Shown: positions 1-64,000 of the stretch, one piece after another
Numbering within the stretch: position 1 is the stretch's first letter
How the letters are laid out: each line of letters begins with the position of its first letter
The notes under the pieces: model-generated
What the model saw: only the letters and a program-made list of their open reading frames with translations
What the model was told of the DNA's origin: nothing
Database searches by the model: none
NCBI GenBank assembly: GCA_024760905.1
Contig: CM045729.1
Location: 55,843,080-55,907,079, forward strand
Length of the DNA stretch: 64,000 bases
Reading direction: 5' to 3'
Origin: Plotosus lineatus
Lineage: Eukaryota > Chordata > Actinopteri > Siluriformes > Plotosidae
Program-made: the position numbers and the translations under genes

Positions 1-43
1 TAAAATGCATGTGTATGCTGAACCCATATTCTCCCTTTTCAAG

Positions 44-63506
<63,463 letters not shown>

Positions 63507-64000
63507 GTGAGAAATCTCTCCTATCTGTGGCTTTGAGAATGAATGAACCCATAGGAGGTTAATATACACTAAGTAGTCCCAAGTTATTGAAAACCTCACA
63601 TCTACCAAAATACCTTCAATATTTCATATGATATGGTCTCAGAAGAATTTAACTTATGTTTTTGATTTTTATGGGGGTTCTGCTTAATTTCTTCTTTTTT
63701 TTGCGGGTTCCTGAATGGTGCTGCCGCTTTAGGATCGCATTGGGTACTTTTCTTCTATAACTACCACCACAACGAGAGTGGAAAACATACAGGGAATGTG
63801 TACCTGTGTGTATGTACCGTATCTTAAAATGGAAATTCAAATAAAACAATTAAACCAAAAGTCAGAAATTATCTGCATTTAATCTGATTCAAGGAGTCTA
63901 AATTAAAAGTGAATATTTTTAAGTGATCAAAAATTCACAAAAATATTTGGTTAAAGGCTGTCTGTAGTGAATTAGTGTTATTAGCTATTTAAAATGATCA
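63507..64000. other. Start of the next VWA8 intron
   Basis: AT-rich, no further exon found before the window ends. Confidence 0.6.

Overview
This is vertebrate nuclear DNA and very probably teleost: AT-rich, full of CA/GT microsatellites, with small exons set in long introns packed with repeats typical of fish (Tc1 elements, Rex3, L2, several tRNA-derived SINEs). The order of fish cannot be fixed from this window.

One host gene is recognisable. Fourteen small plus-strand exons between 44 and 63506 join into one open frame of about 620 codons with matching intron phases and GT-AG borders. The protein is the C-terminal half of VWA8 (von Willebrand factor A domain-containing protein 8), a large mitochondrial AAA+-type ATPase. 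Neither the N-terminal ATPase modules nor the C-terminal vWA domain with its metal site lies in the window; the gene enters on the left and leaves on the right.

Layout: exons 1-3 (44-2457); a 10.2-kb intron with a fold-back element, a decayed THAP finger, Tigger, hAT and Tc1 elements and a SINE; exons 4-5 (12695-12973); a 5.2-kb intron with a SINE, a Rex3 retrotransposon and Tigger-type elements; exon 6 (18171-18280); exons 7-9 (21327-22045); exon 10 (25318-25522); a 23-kb intron dominated by a mariner/Tc1 copy, two opposed L2 LINE copies, Tigger-like elements and SINEs; exons 11-12 (48542-49115); a 7.5-kb intron with a LINE nested inside a Tigger-like element; exon 13 (56662-56770); a 6.6-kb intron; exon 14 (63381-63506).

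All other coding remnants are transposon debris: frameshifted transposases and reverse transcriptases, none intact. I found no tRNA or rRNA gene, no CRISPR array, no prokaryotic feature and no second host gene. No new biological system is evident. The most informative material is the record of nested insertions with readable target-site duplications, SINE families that exchange heads and tails, and several families of TA-flanked deletion derivatives, some still carrying a fragment of a pogo/Tigger DNA-binding domain.
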